From contig CM031601.1 of assembly GCA_018398815.1 (NCBI GenBank), positions 23,914,909 through 23,978,908 on the forward strand: a stretch of 64,000 nucleotides of DNA, given 5' to 3'. This DNA is from Conus ventricosus. Taxonomy: Eukaryota; Mollusca; Gastropoda; Neogastropoda; Conidae. Shown here piece after piece: positions 23,401 to 32,512 of the stretch. Each line of letters starts with the position of its first letter. Position 1 is the stretch's first letter. A model generated the notes under the pieces. That model did no database searches. It saw nothing but the letters and a program-made list of their open reading frames with translations, and was not told the origin of the DNA. The translations under genes were made by a program, and so were the position numbers.

Positions 23401-26400
23401 ATTGTTTTCTCTGTACGCATTGCAACTCTGAGCAGCGTGACACGTAAAAGCACTTGCGTTTGATCCACCTAGGGCAAGAGAGGTGAACTTTACACAGTGC
23501 TTACTTGGTCAAATATGGGTTTAGTATAACAGACCAGTTGATATAGAAAGCTGCAAGATTTAAGACTTAAAGAAGATGTTTCTGCATTCTTGTTCCTAGA
23601 CCAACACCAAATCAGCCACTGGAGAGGAGATCCCACAGTGTGTGGTACTGTCAGCACGGGCTTCTTATGGCTTGCCAGAAAATGCTGTGGTGTACTGCAA
23701 CTTCAACCAGCTGTACAAGATTGATCTGACACACTGGGCATGTGGGTGGATATCCTGAAGCAGGTAAAATCATATGTGCTAGAGCCCAGTGTAATTAGCA
23801 AGTCTTGTTTCGTGATCAGAACTATGTACATGTTTCATGCATGATTAAGTGCATATTAATCATGCATATCCACAATCTTGGATACAGGAATGACTTGCCC
23901 TGTTTTCCCCAAAGTCGGAGTGTGGCTGCCACGTGGCGGGGGTAGTCAAAAACGGTCACACACGTAATGTTCTCATCCCCAGTGATGCATTTGTACATAG
24001 TGTTCAAGTGCTTCGGCTGTTTGGATGATCCCTGGAGTCTTTTAGCCAGGGTACGACAACAACAACAACTTGCCCTGTTTTGTTAAAAAGATTGGTAATT
24101 AATTTTTTTTTGAGCCACCATTCAGTTTTATGCTGACCCCAGTTATTTTTAGATGCGATTGGTTTCAAATCCATGCATGGTTAATTCAGCTAGAAAATAT
24201 TCCACAGTTTTGTAATAACAAATATAGGTCAGGCATTTGGAATGCTGCACACAGTGGGTTCTGTAACCAGACTTGTGATATATGTGGACATGTATTTTTT
24301 ATGCATTTCAGTTTATATGAGGAATGGCTTAGGCTCCGAGTGATGAAGAATGTTGGTGTGTCAGGTGCCCAATGGCGTGCTGTGGTTGCTGCGGTTCCCT
24401 GCTGTGGGGGAAGCCAACGTGCTGCAGACGGCCGCTGATCTGGGTCTGCCAACTGGCCGCATCATCTTCTCCAATGTGGCTCCCAAGGTAAACCAGTGAA
24501 CACGTACAGTACAAGTCTGACATTGAGTTCATCTAAACTTTCAGGCATAAGTGTTTTTCTCCTCAGTGCAGCGGGATTTGCCTGGCTGTCATGTTTTTGA
24601 AGGAAGACATGCAAACCTTGATAAAGAAGTCAATTATAACCAAACTCTTGAGCAAAAAAAAAAAAAAAAGGCTTGTAAACCTCAAAATGGATACACTTCA
24701 GAGAAAGAATATTTCTTGACTTAAGAAGAAGAAATGAAAAAGGCACCCAGGTTTTTTGTTTTTTTTTTAAAGTCAAGTCATTACAAGAGTTGCAGACATA
24801 CAAAACTTTTACAAGATGTCCTCATTTTTATTGTAAGAGTTGCAGACATACAAAACTTTTACAAGTTGCCCTCATTCCATGTTTTAATTTTTTTCTTTTT
24901 TTTTAATAGAATTTTTTAGTCTCCAGCATTATGGCTAAGGTAGAATCACAGTTTACTTATTATGCTTCTGTTATGTTAAATGTGTAAGCTTGTTATGCTG
25001 TTCAGATTAGTTTTATGCATGTGAAATATGCTTGTATAATCCAGAAATGATACGTATACGTCTGTGGTGTTCTTTTAGGAAGAACATGTACGCAGAGGAC
25101 AGCTAGCGGACGTGTGCTTGGACACCCCGCTGTGCAACGGTCACACCACAGGGATGGACGTGCTGTGGGCAGGCATTCCCATGGTGACTCTGCCAGCAGA
25201 AACCCTGGCCTCCCGTGTGGCCTCCTCCCAGCTCCACTGTCTGGGCTGTCCAGAACTGGTGGCGCAGTCCCAGCAGGACTATGTGGACATTGCTGTCAAA
25301 CTTGGCACCAACATTGCCTAGTGAGTGGCTTTTTAACTCCTTTCACACATTGCAACTATGCTGGTCCCAGGCACCTCAGTGTGTCGCAAGCATTATTGCA
25401 GCACGACACAAATCGACTTAGACATGTTGCAATTAACATTTGTTTGCCAACTTTGACCTGGAAAAAGATAAATATATAGGATAACTCTTTATAAATTGTG
25501 AAAACTTGTCTTGTGTTTTGTAGCTGTCCAAAAAGTACTTTTTTTTTTCTTTTTTTTTTTTTTTGGCAAGACCAAAACAGGGGGACCTGGGAGAATGTTT
25601 TGTGGCTGCAGTGTTCGTAATGCACTGAGATGGGTATAGCGAGTTGTGTTGGTAGTGTTAACCCTGGTAGACGCTCCCCGTGTTTCTACCTGTTCAGGTG
25701 AACAGACTAACCTGTTCACAGCGCTCTAAGTTGAACAAGAAGACAAGCCTTAGGTTTATGATCTGTTTTGGTGGTTGTCTGTTCTGAGGGTGATGGGGAG
25801 GTGGATTGGGGGAAATGGTTCATTTTCATTTTCTGTCTGTAAACTGTGTTTTGTGGTGTGAAATTGGAGAGGCTGAATGAACAAGTCTGCAGGGGAGGCA
25901 AAGGTAAAATCTTAACACTTCAGTTCACCTTTCTAAGCAAAGGTAAAGTCTTAACACTTCAGTTCACCTTTCTAAGCGAAGGTAAAGTCTTAACACTTCA
26001 GTTCACCTTTCTAAGCAAAGGTAGTCTTAACACTTCAGTTCACCTTTCTAACCACAGGTCAAGTCTTGACACTTCAGTTACCTTTCTAAGCACAGGTAAA
26101 GTCTTAACACTTCAGTTCACCTTTCTAGATCAATGTAGAGATCACCTTTCTGGTTCAGTGTAGAGATCACCTTTCTAGTTCAATATAGGGAAGAGGTATC
26201 GGTTTTCATAGAAAGTTAACAAAGCTGTATCTCGAGGTATTTTGAAACATTAAAGGATTCCTGAGTTGGGATGATGTGTGGTTTGTAGATTTGCTATCTG
26301 CATTACTACCTATTGTGATCAAGCGTCTGCCCAAGAGTGTTATTTTGTTGTATTTTGGACCATTATGGTGTGTGGTGTGCATTTGCCTACATTTTCTTAC

Positions 26401-26596
26401 TTCCTGTTGTTCTGTGCCCAGCTTACGGGGAATGCAGGCCAAAGTGAACCTGGCCTGCAACTCTTCACCACTGTTCAACACTGAGCTGTACACGGAGAAC
26501 CTGGAAGACCTGTACTGCCGTATGTGGCAGCAGAAGAAGCTGCACGGGAAAGCAGACCATCTTGTCAACACCGACGAAGTGCGCTCCTTCTCGTGA
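10347..26596 (+). CDS. OGT: O-GlcNAc transferase (OGT), 3' eight exons, partial
   Basis: OGT moves GlcNAc from UDP-GlcNAc to Ser/Thr of nuclear and cytosolic proteins. Eight exons (10347-10436, 13501-13626, 14122-14400, 14897-15085, 23600-23763, 24365-24487, 25079-25320, 26422-26596) follow the animal protein from 'FCYALS' to the C-terminus. The junctions have AG/GT signals; all are phase 0 except the last, which splits a Tyr codon. Landmarks, with human numbering from general knowledge, are '[12 protein letters not shown]', '[12 protein letters not shown]', the divergent intervening domain in exons 3-4, 'CNFNQLYK' (Lys842), exon 6 ending at the Lys898 position, and '[13 protein letters not shown]' (His920 to Asp925, UDP site). 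The TPR repeats and the start of the catalytic domain are not found upstream in the window. Exon 5 has a one-base loss. The missing 5' exons mean regulation cannot be read here. Confidence 0.95.
12064..12250 (+). repeat. Dispersed repeat, plus-oriented copy
   Basis: 'AACGCTGCTCAGAGTTGCAA', 'TGCGTACAG' and 'CGCAGTAAATTTT' match the reverse complement of 23285-23475, keeping order over about 190 bp. It lies in the same gene as its inverted partner, 11 kb apart. Confidence 0.75.
12843..13240. repeat. Inverted-repeat complex of a ~125-bp unit
   Basis: Segment A (12843-12878, 36 bp) has a perfect reverse complement at 13118-13153. Segment B (12911-12967, 57 bp) has a reverse complement at 13154-13210 with one mismatch. 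The 32-bp C segment between A and B recurs inverted after B'. Left order is A-C-B; right order is partial C'-A'-B'-C', so the right side is a circularly permuted array of the inverted unit rather than a simple hairpin. A ~130-bp GC-richer spacer separates the two. Confidence 0.85.
13501..13626 (+). CDS. OGT: OGT exon b ('[12 protein letters not shown]')
   Basis: It is 42 codons, phase 0, with acceptor 'TTCATTGCAG' and donor 'CAG|GTACTG'. It encodes '[11 protein letters not shown]' through '[20 protein letters not shown]', one of the most conserved stretches of the catalytic domain, adjoining the acceptor-peptide channel. Confidence 0.97.
13627..14121 (+). other. Short OGT intron
   Basis: No gene or recognisable repeat apart from a CCCCTCTGGATCCCCTCTCC segment near 13890 that resembles transposon-end debris. 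The ORFs running through it are extensions of the flanking exons. Confidence 0.6.
14122..14400 (+). CDS. OGT: OGT exon c (catalytic lobe into intervening domain)
   Basis: It is 93 codons, phase 0, with acceptor 'CTGCTACAG' and donor 'AAG|GTAAAAG'. It starts '[20 protein letters not shown]', keeps '[16 protein letters not shown]' and the 'FFVGDH' strand, then passes into the variable intervening domain ('[10 protein letters not shown]'). Sequence after '[10 protein letters not shown]' departs from vertebrate OGT, as expected for this domain. Confidence 0.95.
14897..15085 (+). CDS. OGT: OGT exon d (intervening domain)
   Basis: It is 63 codons, phase 0, with acceptor 'CTGTCCACAG' and donor 'CAG|GTAGGT'. 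It encodes a helix-rich segment with '[20 protein letters not shown]' and ends 'NGLTTNQ', equivalent to the vertebrate 'NGLATTQ'. The domain is poorly conserved between phyla, so the match rests on its two ends and position. Confidence 0.9.
15270..15850 (+). repeat. ~550-bp repeat, first copy in the large OGT intron
   Basis: It shares 'ACAATTCTTTTAATACCAAA', 'CTCGACTAGGTTTATTTTC' and 'GCGGCC(G)TTA' landmarks, in order, with 18340-18860. Divergence is clearly higher than between the 4.8-kb duplicates, so it is an older family. The two copies bracket the LINE at 16087-18108. Confidence 0.75.
16221..17039 (+). CDS. Reverse transcriptase domain, LINE fragment
   Basis: The longest intact frame of the element is 272 aa and holds the complete palm with catalytic Asp residues in 'FVDFRKAFD' and 'YADD'. 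The ATG is internal to the RT domain and is not a natural start; the true polyprotein began upstream of the truncation. The frame ends at a TAG at 17037, after which the thumb continues in another frame. Confidence 0.85.
   Translation: MPIYKSGDPTNPNNYRGITLNCCLSNAFCQILNNRITNYIESRDLFIKEQAGFRKSFRTTDQIFIFKKIIDSEIRKKNGRLYCCFVDFRKAFDSIWHDALLLKLYNIGIKGYCYRVIKDMYTNAMVCGKSNNGFTRSVPVKQGLLQGSSLSPTLFNIFINDISNYIDNNDSPVINKLKETRISHLLYADDIVILSNTKSGLQTKLNRLHNYCTEWGMELNKDKTKVVIFTKTDSNFSTAFTCGNDSLETVNEYKYLGIILHKNESYIKHKII
17124..17983 (+). pseudogene. LINE C-terminal region, frameshifted
   Basis: The frame from 17124 to 17822 continues the same polyprotein ('[20 protein letters not shown]'), and a further shift near 17815 moves the end to 17780-17983 ('[16 protein letters not shown]'). 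Cys residues in 'CTTCN' and 'FLDSC' fit a terminal zinc knuckle. No RNase H motifs are seen. Confidence 0.75.
18340..18860 (+). repeat. ~550-bp repeat, second copy
   Basis: Same-orientation partner of 15270-15850. After about 18740 the sequence becomes rich in short homopolymers (AAAATTTTGG), which continues to the G tract at 19200. Confidence 0.7.
18740..19380. repeat. 87-bp G tract with degraded flanks
   Basis: A near-uninterrupted G run lies at 19200-19286, with a single C at 19209. For about 450 bp before it and 40 bp after it the sequence shows many AAAA, TTTT, CCCC and GGGG runs of 4-8 bases. This resembles the 49-59 kb region and suggests poor base resolution around a hard tract. Glycine-rich ORFs are artefacts. 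Confidence 0.8.
19381..20410. repeat. Compound AC/AG microsatellite cluster
   Basis: Alternating AC, AG and CT tracts. A ~90-bp anchor ('GCACAGAATCA...', 'AAGTTGAAGAAAC.GAACAAA') occurs at 19903-19992 and again at 20192-20283, showing that a larger unit was duplicated. All ORFs across it are dinucleotide artefacts. AC also recurs at 20741-20773. Confidence 0.9.
20819..22539 (-). pseudogene. RAG1-like protein lacking the central catalytic region, frameshifted
   Basis: The minus-strand ORF (22537-21059) continues after two one-base slips to a stop at 20819. The N-terminal ~110 residues have '[15 protein letters not shown]' and '[16 protein letters not shown]', in the order and spacing of the RAG1 N-terminal zinc-binding region (Cys pair, W-rich link, Cys pair). 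The middle is basic and Ser-rich with an acidic 'LDSDDEDID', followed by '[20 protein letters not shown]'. The C-terminal part has '[20 protein letters not shown]' and '[20 protein letters not shown]', whose Glu lies where RAG1 carries its last catalytic Glu ('GNESGNK'). The segment that should hold the two catalytic Asp residues is absent; total length is ~570 aa versus ~1000. 'TAG|TTG' at 22538 may be a splice acceptor. It is nested antisense in an OGT intron. Assignment is by motif memory, not alignment. Confidence 0.55.
22540..23599. other. Intron remainder, no gene
   Basis: It contains AC/ACAG short tracts near 22690, a ~50-bp tandem pair 'GTTTAACTTCAGTTCTC' (about 23197 and 23240) and the inverted copy of the 12064 repeat. 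An upstream exon of the RAG1-like gene could lie here, but I see no convincing Cys-rich candidate. Confidence 0.5.
23285..23475 (-). repeat. Dispersed repeat, minus-oriented copy
   Basis: Reverse complement of the repeat at 12064-12250. In the OGT pre-mRNA the two could pair, spanning exons b to d. Confidence 0.75.
23600..23763 (+). CDS. OGT: OGT exon e (catalytic Lys) with one-base deletion
   Basis: The exon is 164 bp, with acceptor 'TTGTTCCTAG' and donor 'CAG|GTAAAA'. It encodes '[20 protein letters not shown]' onward to '[13 protein letters not shown]', containing the UDP-contacting Gln and Lys (human Gln839, Lys842). Right after 'KID', at 'GATCTGACACAC' (about 23726), the frame slips and reaches a TGA at 23755. 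The expected Pro codon lacks one C; the next frame reads '[11 protein letters not shown]', the normal family continuation. The exon would be 165 bp if intact, restoring phase 0. A consensus error is likelier than a dead gene, since all other exons are clean. Confidence 0.93.
24365..24487 (+). CDS. OGT: OGT exon f ('[11 protein letters not shown]')
   Basis: It is 41 codons, phase 0, with acceptor 'GGTGTGTCAG' and donor 'AAG|GTAAAC'. It encodes '[19 protein letters not shown]' and ends '[10 protein letters not shown]', the last Lys matching the UDP-contacting human Lys898. Confidence 0.96.
24488..25078 (+). repeat. OGT intron with ~60-bp tandem pair
   Basis: 'AAGAGTTGCAGACATACAAA' followed by 'ACTTTTACAAG' occurs at about 24785 and 24835. 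The remainder is T-rich with no gene. Confidence 0.7.
25079..25320 (+). CDS. OGT: OGT exon g (UDP-binding 'HTTGMD')
   Basis: It is 80 codons plus two bases, with acceptor 'TTCTTTTAG' and donor 'TA|GTGAGT'. It encodes '[20 protein letters not shown]' then '[19 protein letters not shown]' and '[16 protein letters not shown]', covering the His901, Cys917, His920, Thr921, Thr922 and Asp925 positions. This is the strongest single signature of OGT in the window. Confidence 0.97.
25908..26130 (+). repeat. ~38-bp minisatellite in the last OGT intron
   Basis: Six to seven units of 'GGTAAAGTCTTAACACTTCA' plus 'GTTCACCTTTCTAAGC'. Later units lose 'TAAAG' or shift to a related 'GTAGAGATCACCTTTCT' form (26135-26180). 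A repetitive ORF across it is an artefact. Confidence 0.9.
26422..26596 (+). CDS. OGT: OGT terminal coding exon
   Basis: The first base completes a Tyr codon split over the intron; 58 further codons include the TGA at 26594-26596. It encodes '[18 protein letters not shown]' and the aromatic 'RMWQQKK' helix, then '[11 protein letters not shown]', equivalent to the vertebrate 'KPDHMI' tail. Acceptor is 'CTGTGCCCAG'. The C-terminus is close to the usual length. Confidence 0.95.
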
Positions 26597-27744
26597 AACC
26601 TGCCTTCATCCAAGGACACAACCTGTGTGAACAGAAGAGTGATCTGTGCATTTCATTGGGAATAAAAGAGAAGGGAGGAACGAGACCTGACTTGATCACA
26701 AGTGCACAGTGTTCCATTGAGACCTCAGTAAATGTGCCAGCTTGCCTTGGAATGAGGGGAGAGAGACTGTAACATGGTGGGGAGAAAGAATCATTGAAAT
26801 TTGATCCCTGACCTGGAGGTCTGTAAACTGACGGTGGGCAATCTTTCCTCGCTGGACTGATGATTGAGGTGGTGGCAACCTGCTTCTGTGTGCCTGTGTG
26901 TGTGCATCTGTGTGTGTGTGTATGTGTACTTCAGTGAGGTGGTGGCAACCTGCGTGTGTGTGTGTGTGTACTTCATAGTGAGACTACCTTCATGCGTGTG
27001 TGCGTTCTCGAGCAGGTGAAGTTCATGTAGGTAGCGCTTGGGAAACTTGCTACAATTTGAGGGTGGTGACATCTCGGCAGAAAGGTTTGGTGCTCTATGT
27101 TAGAGCACATATCCGAGAGTCCCATGCCTCCAGTGTGGTCAAATGGGCATGTGAGTGAAGGTTGCAGATTTTTCTAATCACTCAGGTCAGTGCGTGTGCA
27201 GACCATTTTGTGCCTGAAGCCCAGACATCTGTATGCGTGCAGAAGAGTAGAGAACGTGTGCAAAAAGATTTGGAGCCTATTGATGAATTGTATAACACCA
27301 AAAGGATAAACACATAAAACCTCTACAATTGCCACTCTATAAAAAAAAAATTAAAAAAAGGATTTGAAAATAGGCCTGCTTTAATGGTCTCCTCCGTTGA
27401 AACACTGCACGCCGAGATGAAGTCAATAGATAAAAGATGGGATGAAGGACTCTTATTGTCAGTTCTCTCTGGTTCCTACAGTATAGCATGAGTCATACAC
27501 TGCTACATACTATGCAACTGTTCGATTCCTTTGATGAGGCTAGCAATCTACTGTGCCCAAATCGCTCTCTTTTGACGTAAATATTTCAGCAGCCAGGAAG
27601 ACCATTTTACGACTTGGCTCATGTAAACACTAGGTAAATCTCGTCGCCTTTTGTTTACACAATATGTCAGACTTGAATAAGTATCTTGTCTTCTGTTGTG
27701 TCATCCCTTACTTTGAAAATTCTCCGGTGTCATGCACGACTACT
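26597..27744 (+). other. OGT 3' UTR / downstream flank
   Basis: The stretch begins at the stop codon. An AATAAA lies at about 26662, very close to the stop. A 'GAGGTGGTGGCAACCTGC' motif is repeated at 26866 and 26936 around GT tracts. No coding region is seen. The transcript end cannot be placed; it could run into the duplicated region. Confidence 0.5.
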
Positions 27745-29256
27745 ACTTTTGGGCTGTCTGTTAACAGATTACATGGGTGCATGTGGATGTGCCAGAAGCC
27801 TGAATTCAGGAAAGTCTGTGGATCCAGGCAGACCATTGCCTGAAGAAAATGTTACGTGAGATGAAGTCATGCATTGGTGTAGACATTTTATGTCTTTTCA
27901 TTTGCCACTGGTCTTTCAGTTTTAGGGCAAGACTTCCAGACCAGACATGCACCAATCGAATTACTTTTTCTGTTGGATTTTCCTAAAGAACAGTGAGGAG
28001 TCGTAAAACAGGTCTCTTGGGTTGCCATTGATCTTGGGTATTATCTGAACGTTTGTACAGATACATATGTGTGATGCTAGACATACAGAGAGGATACATG
28101 AATGCACGCAACTGGTAGATCTTATGATGGTGGCAGTGCTTGCTGCTTTTTCTTCTTTTTTTTCCTGTTCTTATTTCTCCCAGTTCAACATTCCTGCACG
28201 ATGATCGTCATGCGTGTCCTCGGGTGTGGCATGTGCAAAGTGTTACTTCTGTGGTGCCAGAGTGACCGTGAAGGGATGAAAGTGGGTGCTCTCCAGGGCA
28301 ATGAAATTAATTGAAAGTACTTTTAGTCTGATGGAAGATGTTCTGTGGGCTTGTTTCATTGAGTTTTTCCCCCAACAGTCAGGAGCAAGTGTTTCCTCTT
28401 CTTTACATTGCTGGGTTTCTCGTTTCATTTATCACTTGATTGAACTGAGCTGCTCAAAATGGTTCTATTTGCATTGTGGTCGGACGTGATGAGATTTATT
28501 CTTCTACAGGTCATGTTATGGACATTTACCACCTGCCTTTCTCCTCACTTCATGGCCAATGGTTTTTCTCTTCATGTTCTTCCCCACCTGGGACTGACTG
28601 CTCTCTCCAGAGATCTAATGATATTGGTATTGTACAGCTCCAAATGACTGCCTTTGCCCGACGCGTATAGTGATAGTATGTACTGCTTTTTGAAGTGTCT
28701 GGATTTGTTCCTCTTCTGTCCTTGGTCTTCTCTCAAGGTAAAACCTTGCTAAATTGTTTTGGTGGTGACACCTATCCGTCTTCAGTTTTAGGGTTGGCAT
28801 TTGTGTTTGTAGTTGAGGGCAGAAAAATGGGTTTTTCTCATTTACCTAGGGAAGTGGAGTCCATCTTTATCTAGGAATGAGTCGCATGCATGAATATAAT
28901 AGATACATTAGGTGATATTTCTTTCAAGGTAGTCCTTAACAGCAGACCACTTCAACCCTTACCAGTTTGGACACTTTGGTGCTGATTATTGTTTTAACAG
29001 AATTGGGTCATAGTAGATTACTGACCATGAAACAAATATTATGCATGAAAGTATTATATATCAAAATTTCATGAAGTGTCTTTAAATTTTAAATTTATAA
29101 AGAAATCTGCAGAACCTTTTTACAGAAAATGTATGTGACTGTTGAAATGGTAACGGTGGAAACATTCTGTATGTGTGGCGCTGAACGTAGACATACGATA
29201 TCAAGGCAGCCAACTGGTAAGAGGGTCTGGTGTTGGATTTTTTTTGTGCACCTTCC

Positions 29257-29313
29257 CCCCCCCCCCCCCCCCCCCCCAGTCCCTTTTTGTTTAAATAGAA
29301 ATATATAGATTGC

Positions 29314-29355
<42 letters not shown>

Positions 29356-29356
29356 A
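29257..29356. repeat. C tracts in copy A
   Basis: Two C runs (about 20 and 38 bases) separated by a 40-bp piece; copy B has the same pair at 34038-34129 with different lengths. Short G tracts follow at 29677 and 29713 (34446 and 34487 in copy B). Pro- and Gly-rich ORFs here are artefacts. Confidence 0.9.
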
Positions 29357-30366
29357 CCTCTCTCTCTTGTCTCTCTCTCTCTGAGGACTTCCCCCCCACC
29401 GTTTTGTCCCTTAATGGGCCGTGTGTGATGAGTTTGGTGAAAACAACTGAAATCTATCTTGGCTCGGCTCCTGATAACAGCTGGTTTTTATTTATGGCAT
29501 CTAGTCGACATATGAATGCTGTTATTTGTGAAGCGTAGACACACTCTGGTTGTTGTGATGTGCCTGTGTTTTGCTTGCACGAGTGGTGATAGACTTCAAC
29601 CCCACCATCTATTCTTCAAGTCTGTGTATATGATGAAAAAAAGATTTGTGTGTGTTTGAGGAGAGAAAAAATAAAGGGGGGGGGGGGGGTTTGAGGAAGA
29701 AGAAAAAAAAAAGGGGGGGGGGGGTGCAGTTGGTGGTAGGAATTTGTGTTGAGGTGGTTTTTTTTCCAGTTCTTTTGATTTGCCCACCAATTTATTTTGC
29801 TTTTGTGTGGAATTCTGAATTCGTGTGGAAGTTTTCCTTTCCCCTTTTCCCTTTCAGTATGCACTGGAGTGTGTGTGTGTATGTAGCGCATGGTTCTTTT
29901 TCTTTGTTTTCCTGACTGGCTTGTAACATAACCTAAACTACGGTACTTTCATCATGATTTGTCTTAATTCCTAACAGGTATTTATTATCGGGGTGTCCAT
30001 GATTGTAGTGCTAGACATGGTTTGTGTTGCGTTGATTTTATTCCTTGAAATAAATTTAAATGAAAGGATGAACGTTTGGTGTGGAATCTGTCCTACATGA
30101 CAGGGTGGTTGATAGTTTGAGAGAGAAGGAGATGAATGCAGTGTTATAGTGAAACTGAAAGATCTTTCCTCTTGTGAATTTTGGTTGTAACATCAAAAAA
30201 AAAATACTGTCATGACTGAAACTCTTCTGTCAGAAAAGTACAGAAGAGTTTGATATTGGTAGTGTGACTTCCTGCCCATCCAGACACAGGAAAGGCAGGT
30301 GGTCCATTTGGGAATATGAAAATGAATAAAGGATACGGTACTAAATATCATTTGTGTTGTCAACAG

Positions 30367-30694
30367 CACATTGGCGAGGACTATGTGAAAAATCGAAAGA
30401 TGGGTAAACCTAGATAAAGTAAGCAAAGATGAGCTGGTCTGGTACAAAGAACACGGTGTTGAGAGGAAAGTGGGTAAACCTAGATAAAGTAAGCAAAGAT
30501 GAGCTGGTCTGGTACAAAGAACACGGTGTTGAGAGTGAGATCTACATCGCTACGGTGGCTGGTAATGGGTACCATGTGGCTAAACTTCGAAGCACTCCAA
30601 TCAGTGGGGAGAAATCATTGGCAACTCTAGCGAATGATCCATTACACAAGAAAGTATTAGCTTCAATCTTCTGTGTGAAGCTTGCAGGGAAGAG
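30367..30694 (+). CDS. Unrecognised exon-like ORF, copy A
   Basis: An acceptor ('GTCAACAG') precedes 'CACATTGGC' and a donor 'GAG|GTAAGG' follows. The frame reads 'HIGEDYVKNRK', then after an internal ~70-bp duplication 'VSKDELVWYKEHGVESEIYI' and 'GYHVAKLRSTPISGEKSLAT', ending 'LASIFCVKLAGK'. Composition is protein-like and both copies agree. The 70-bp duplication (30399-30468 and 30469-30538) breaks the frame, because 70 is not a multiple of three. I do not recognise the protein. It could be a stray exon of a neighbouring gene or part of a mobile element. Confidence 0.4.
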
Positions 30695-31689
30695 GTAAGG
30701 TGAAGAGGGGTGCTTGCACCACCACAACAAACCACGTTCACCACAAACGGATTTATCGGCAAGATCAAGGCGATGATTCTTTTCCTGGCTGCTCTCCCTT
30801 TGACATAACTTTATAGCAGAATAACGGGTAGAATCAAACTTGTTTGAATAACTGAAACATCAGGAGAGTCAATTTGGGATTTCAAGAATTACTGCAATGT
30901 TTGGTGTAGCACACCTGTATTAAGCATTATTTCAACTTTTTTTTTTTATTTCAGTGAATTTCTACCTGATTTTACCTGACAAAGAGAAATTAGGACTTGG
31001 GTATGTGAACAGGGAAAAAAAAGCCATAACAGAAATCTTCCCTTGTCAAGAAAAACATCAAGACCAAAACTGTTCAACGATTCTTTCTCAAATTTATTAT
31101 TTTTCCCATTGTAGTATGATGGGTGGGAAGGGGTAATGTGTTTTGTTAGATCTTTGATAAAATACAAGTGCTGCATTTTTCCTACACATAGTTAACATTT
31201 ACCCATGTCACTTTCAGTTTTATGCTTTACGTCACTGTCCTTTTCCAGACCAAAGTTCACGAAAACAAAAGTAATAAAAGATGTGCATGTACTGCACGAT
31301 CTATATCTTTTTTAATAACAAAACTAAGTCAATTTTTGTTTACACAGTTTGAATGAATCCTACTTTCTTTTTGCCTTCCATTTAAGATAATGGTCGTAGC
31401 TTTCTGTCATGAATTCATGCATTCTATTTTCGTTTTCTTGAAAATTTACTTTGAAAATTTGAAGGGGGGATGGGTGTACAGAGTACAAGCTGGTTTGTTG
31501 TTAATTAGGAAACAATTTTTAGCTTCATAATTTTTTAGTATTGGTACTTTTCTCATCTCTGTCTGTCTCTCTCTCGTAAACATGCCCCCACCAAAAAAGT
31601 TTTAAGGATCCCATTGTCAAACATAATGAATTTATGGACTGCTGGGATGGATAATCATACATTCATTACCTGAGACTTCCTGACGCTCT

Positions 31690-32240
31690 GATTACTGCGA
31701 TAGGCAAGCTGGTGCCAATCTGTTGGCCGCCACTGTTGAACAAAAAATATCCTTCACAAGTAAATCTGCCGCTTAAAAAGAAAAGAAAAAAAAAAGCTTA
31801 GCTGTGACATTTCCTCCGACAAAACTGAAGTCCACAATTTGCGATTTTCACTCGGTGGATTGAAACCAGCTCTGCAAACATCGTGATCCTACTCCTGGCC
31901 TTCATGATGTCCACTAGTCACTTCTGAAATATCATCCAGAAGGCTGTCTCCAGACCTTTCTCAAAGTATACAGTCATATCTGGACTACAAGGTTTTTGCC
32001 GCTCTCTTTTAGGGCTTTGTTTTTGACAAAAGTGGCTGATTTGTTAGAAGAGGAGGAATTCTTTTCAATGGTTGAAGCAAGCAGATTAGCAACTGCTTTT
32101 TTGTCCGTTATTAAAGAGTCAGAAAACTTGAGATGGTTCACAGTGGGACAGGTGTTCTTCCCTTTGATTTTCTTAATGATGTTCCACACTTTTTTCTTGG
32201 AAGTTTTCGATGTCAGCCTGGAGCAGAAACTTCTCCAGGA
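31690..32240 (-). mobile_element. Inverted 5' part of a LINE, copy A
   Basis: The minus strand reads 'VWNIIKKIKGKNTCPTVNHL' followed by 'SDSLITDKKAVANLLASTIE', the conserved run-up to reverse transcriptase in RNase H-bearing Jockey/I-like LINEs. Immediately to the right the plus strand encodes the RT C-terminal part of the same kind of element. The left limit is uncertain. Confidence 0.65.
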
Positions 32241-32512
32241 CCGACGTTTACTGATTTAAACACATCAAACACCTCAAAACAGCTTGCCAGAAAGCACTGA
32301 ATATTCTGCGGGTCGTAGCGCACACCGACTGGGGCGCTGATAAAAAACTTTGCTGCACCTCTACAGAGCCTTGGTCCGTTCCAAACTGGACTACGGTTGT
32401 GCTGTCTACGGCTCCGCAAGATCGTCTTACCTCAAACTCTTGGACCCTATCCACCATCAAGGGCTTCGTCTCTGTCTTGGAGCGTTCCGCACCACCCCTG
32501 TGTACAGCTTGT
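32241..32512 (+). mobile_element. RT C-terminal LINE fragment, copy A
   Basis: The plus strand reads 'HIKHLKTACQKALNILRVVA' and 'LYRALVRSKLDYGCAVYGSA', conserved in the thumb region of these LINEs, with frame breaks. It is cut off at the duplication junction. Confidence 0.75.

Noticed and set aside
29616..29891. Pro-rich ORF with a copy at 34369-34704
   Set aside because: It is driven by G/C homopolymers and A-rich sequence; frames change between the two copies with homopolymer length.
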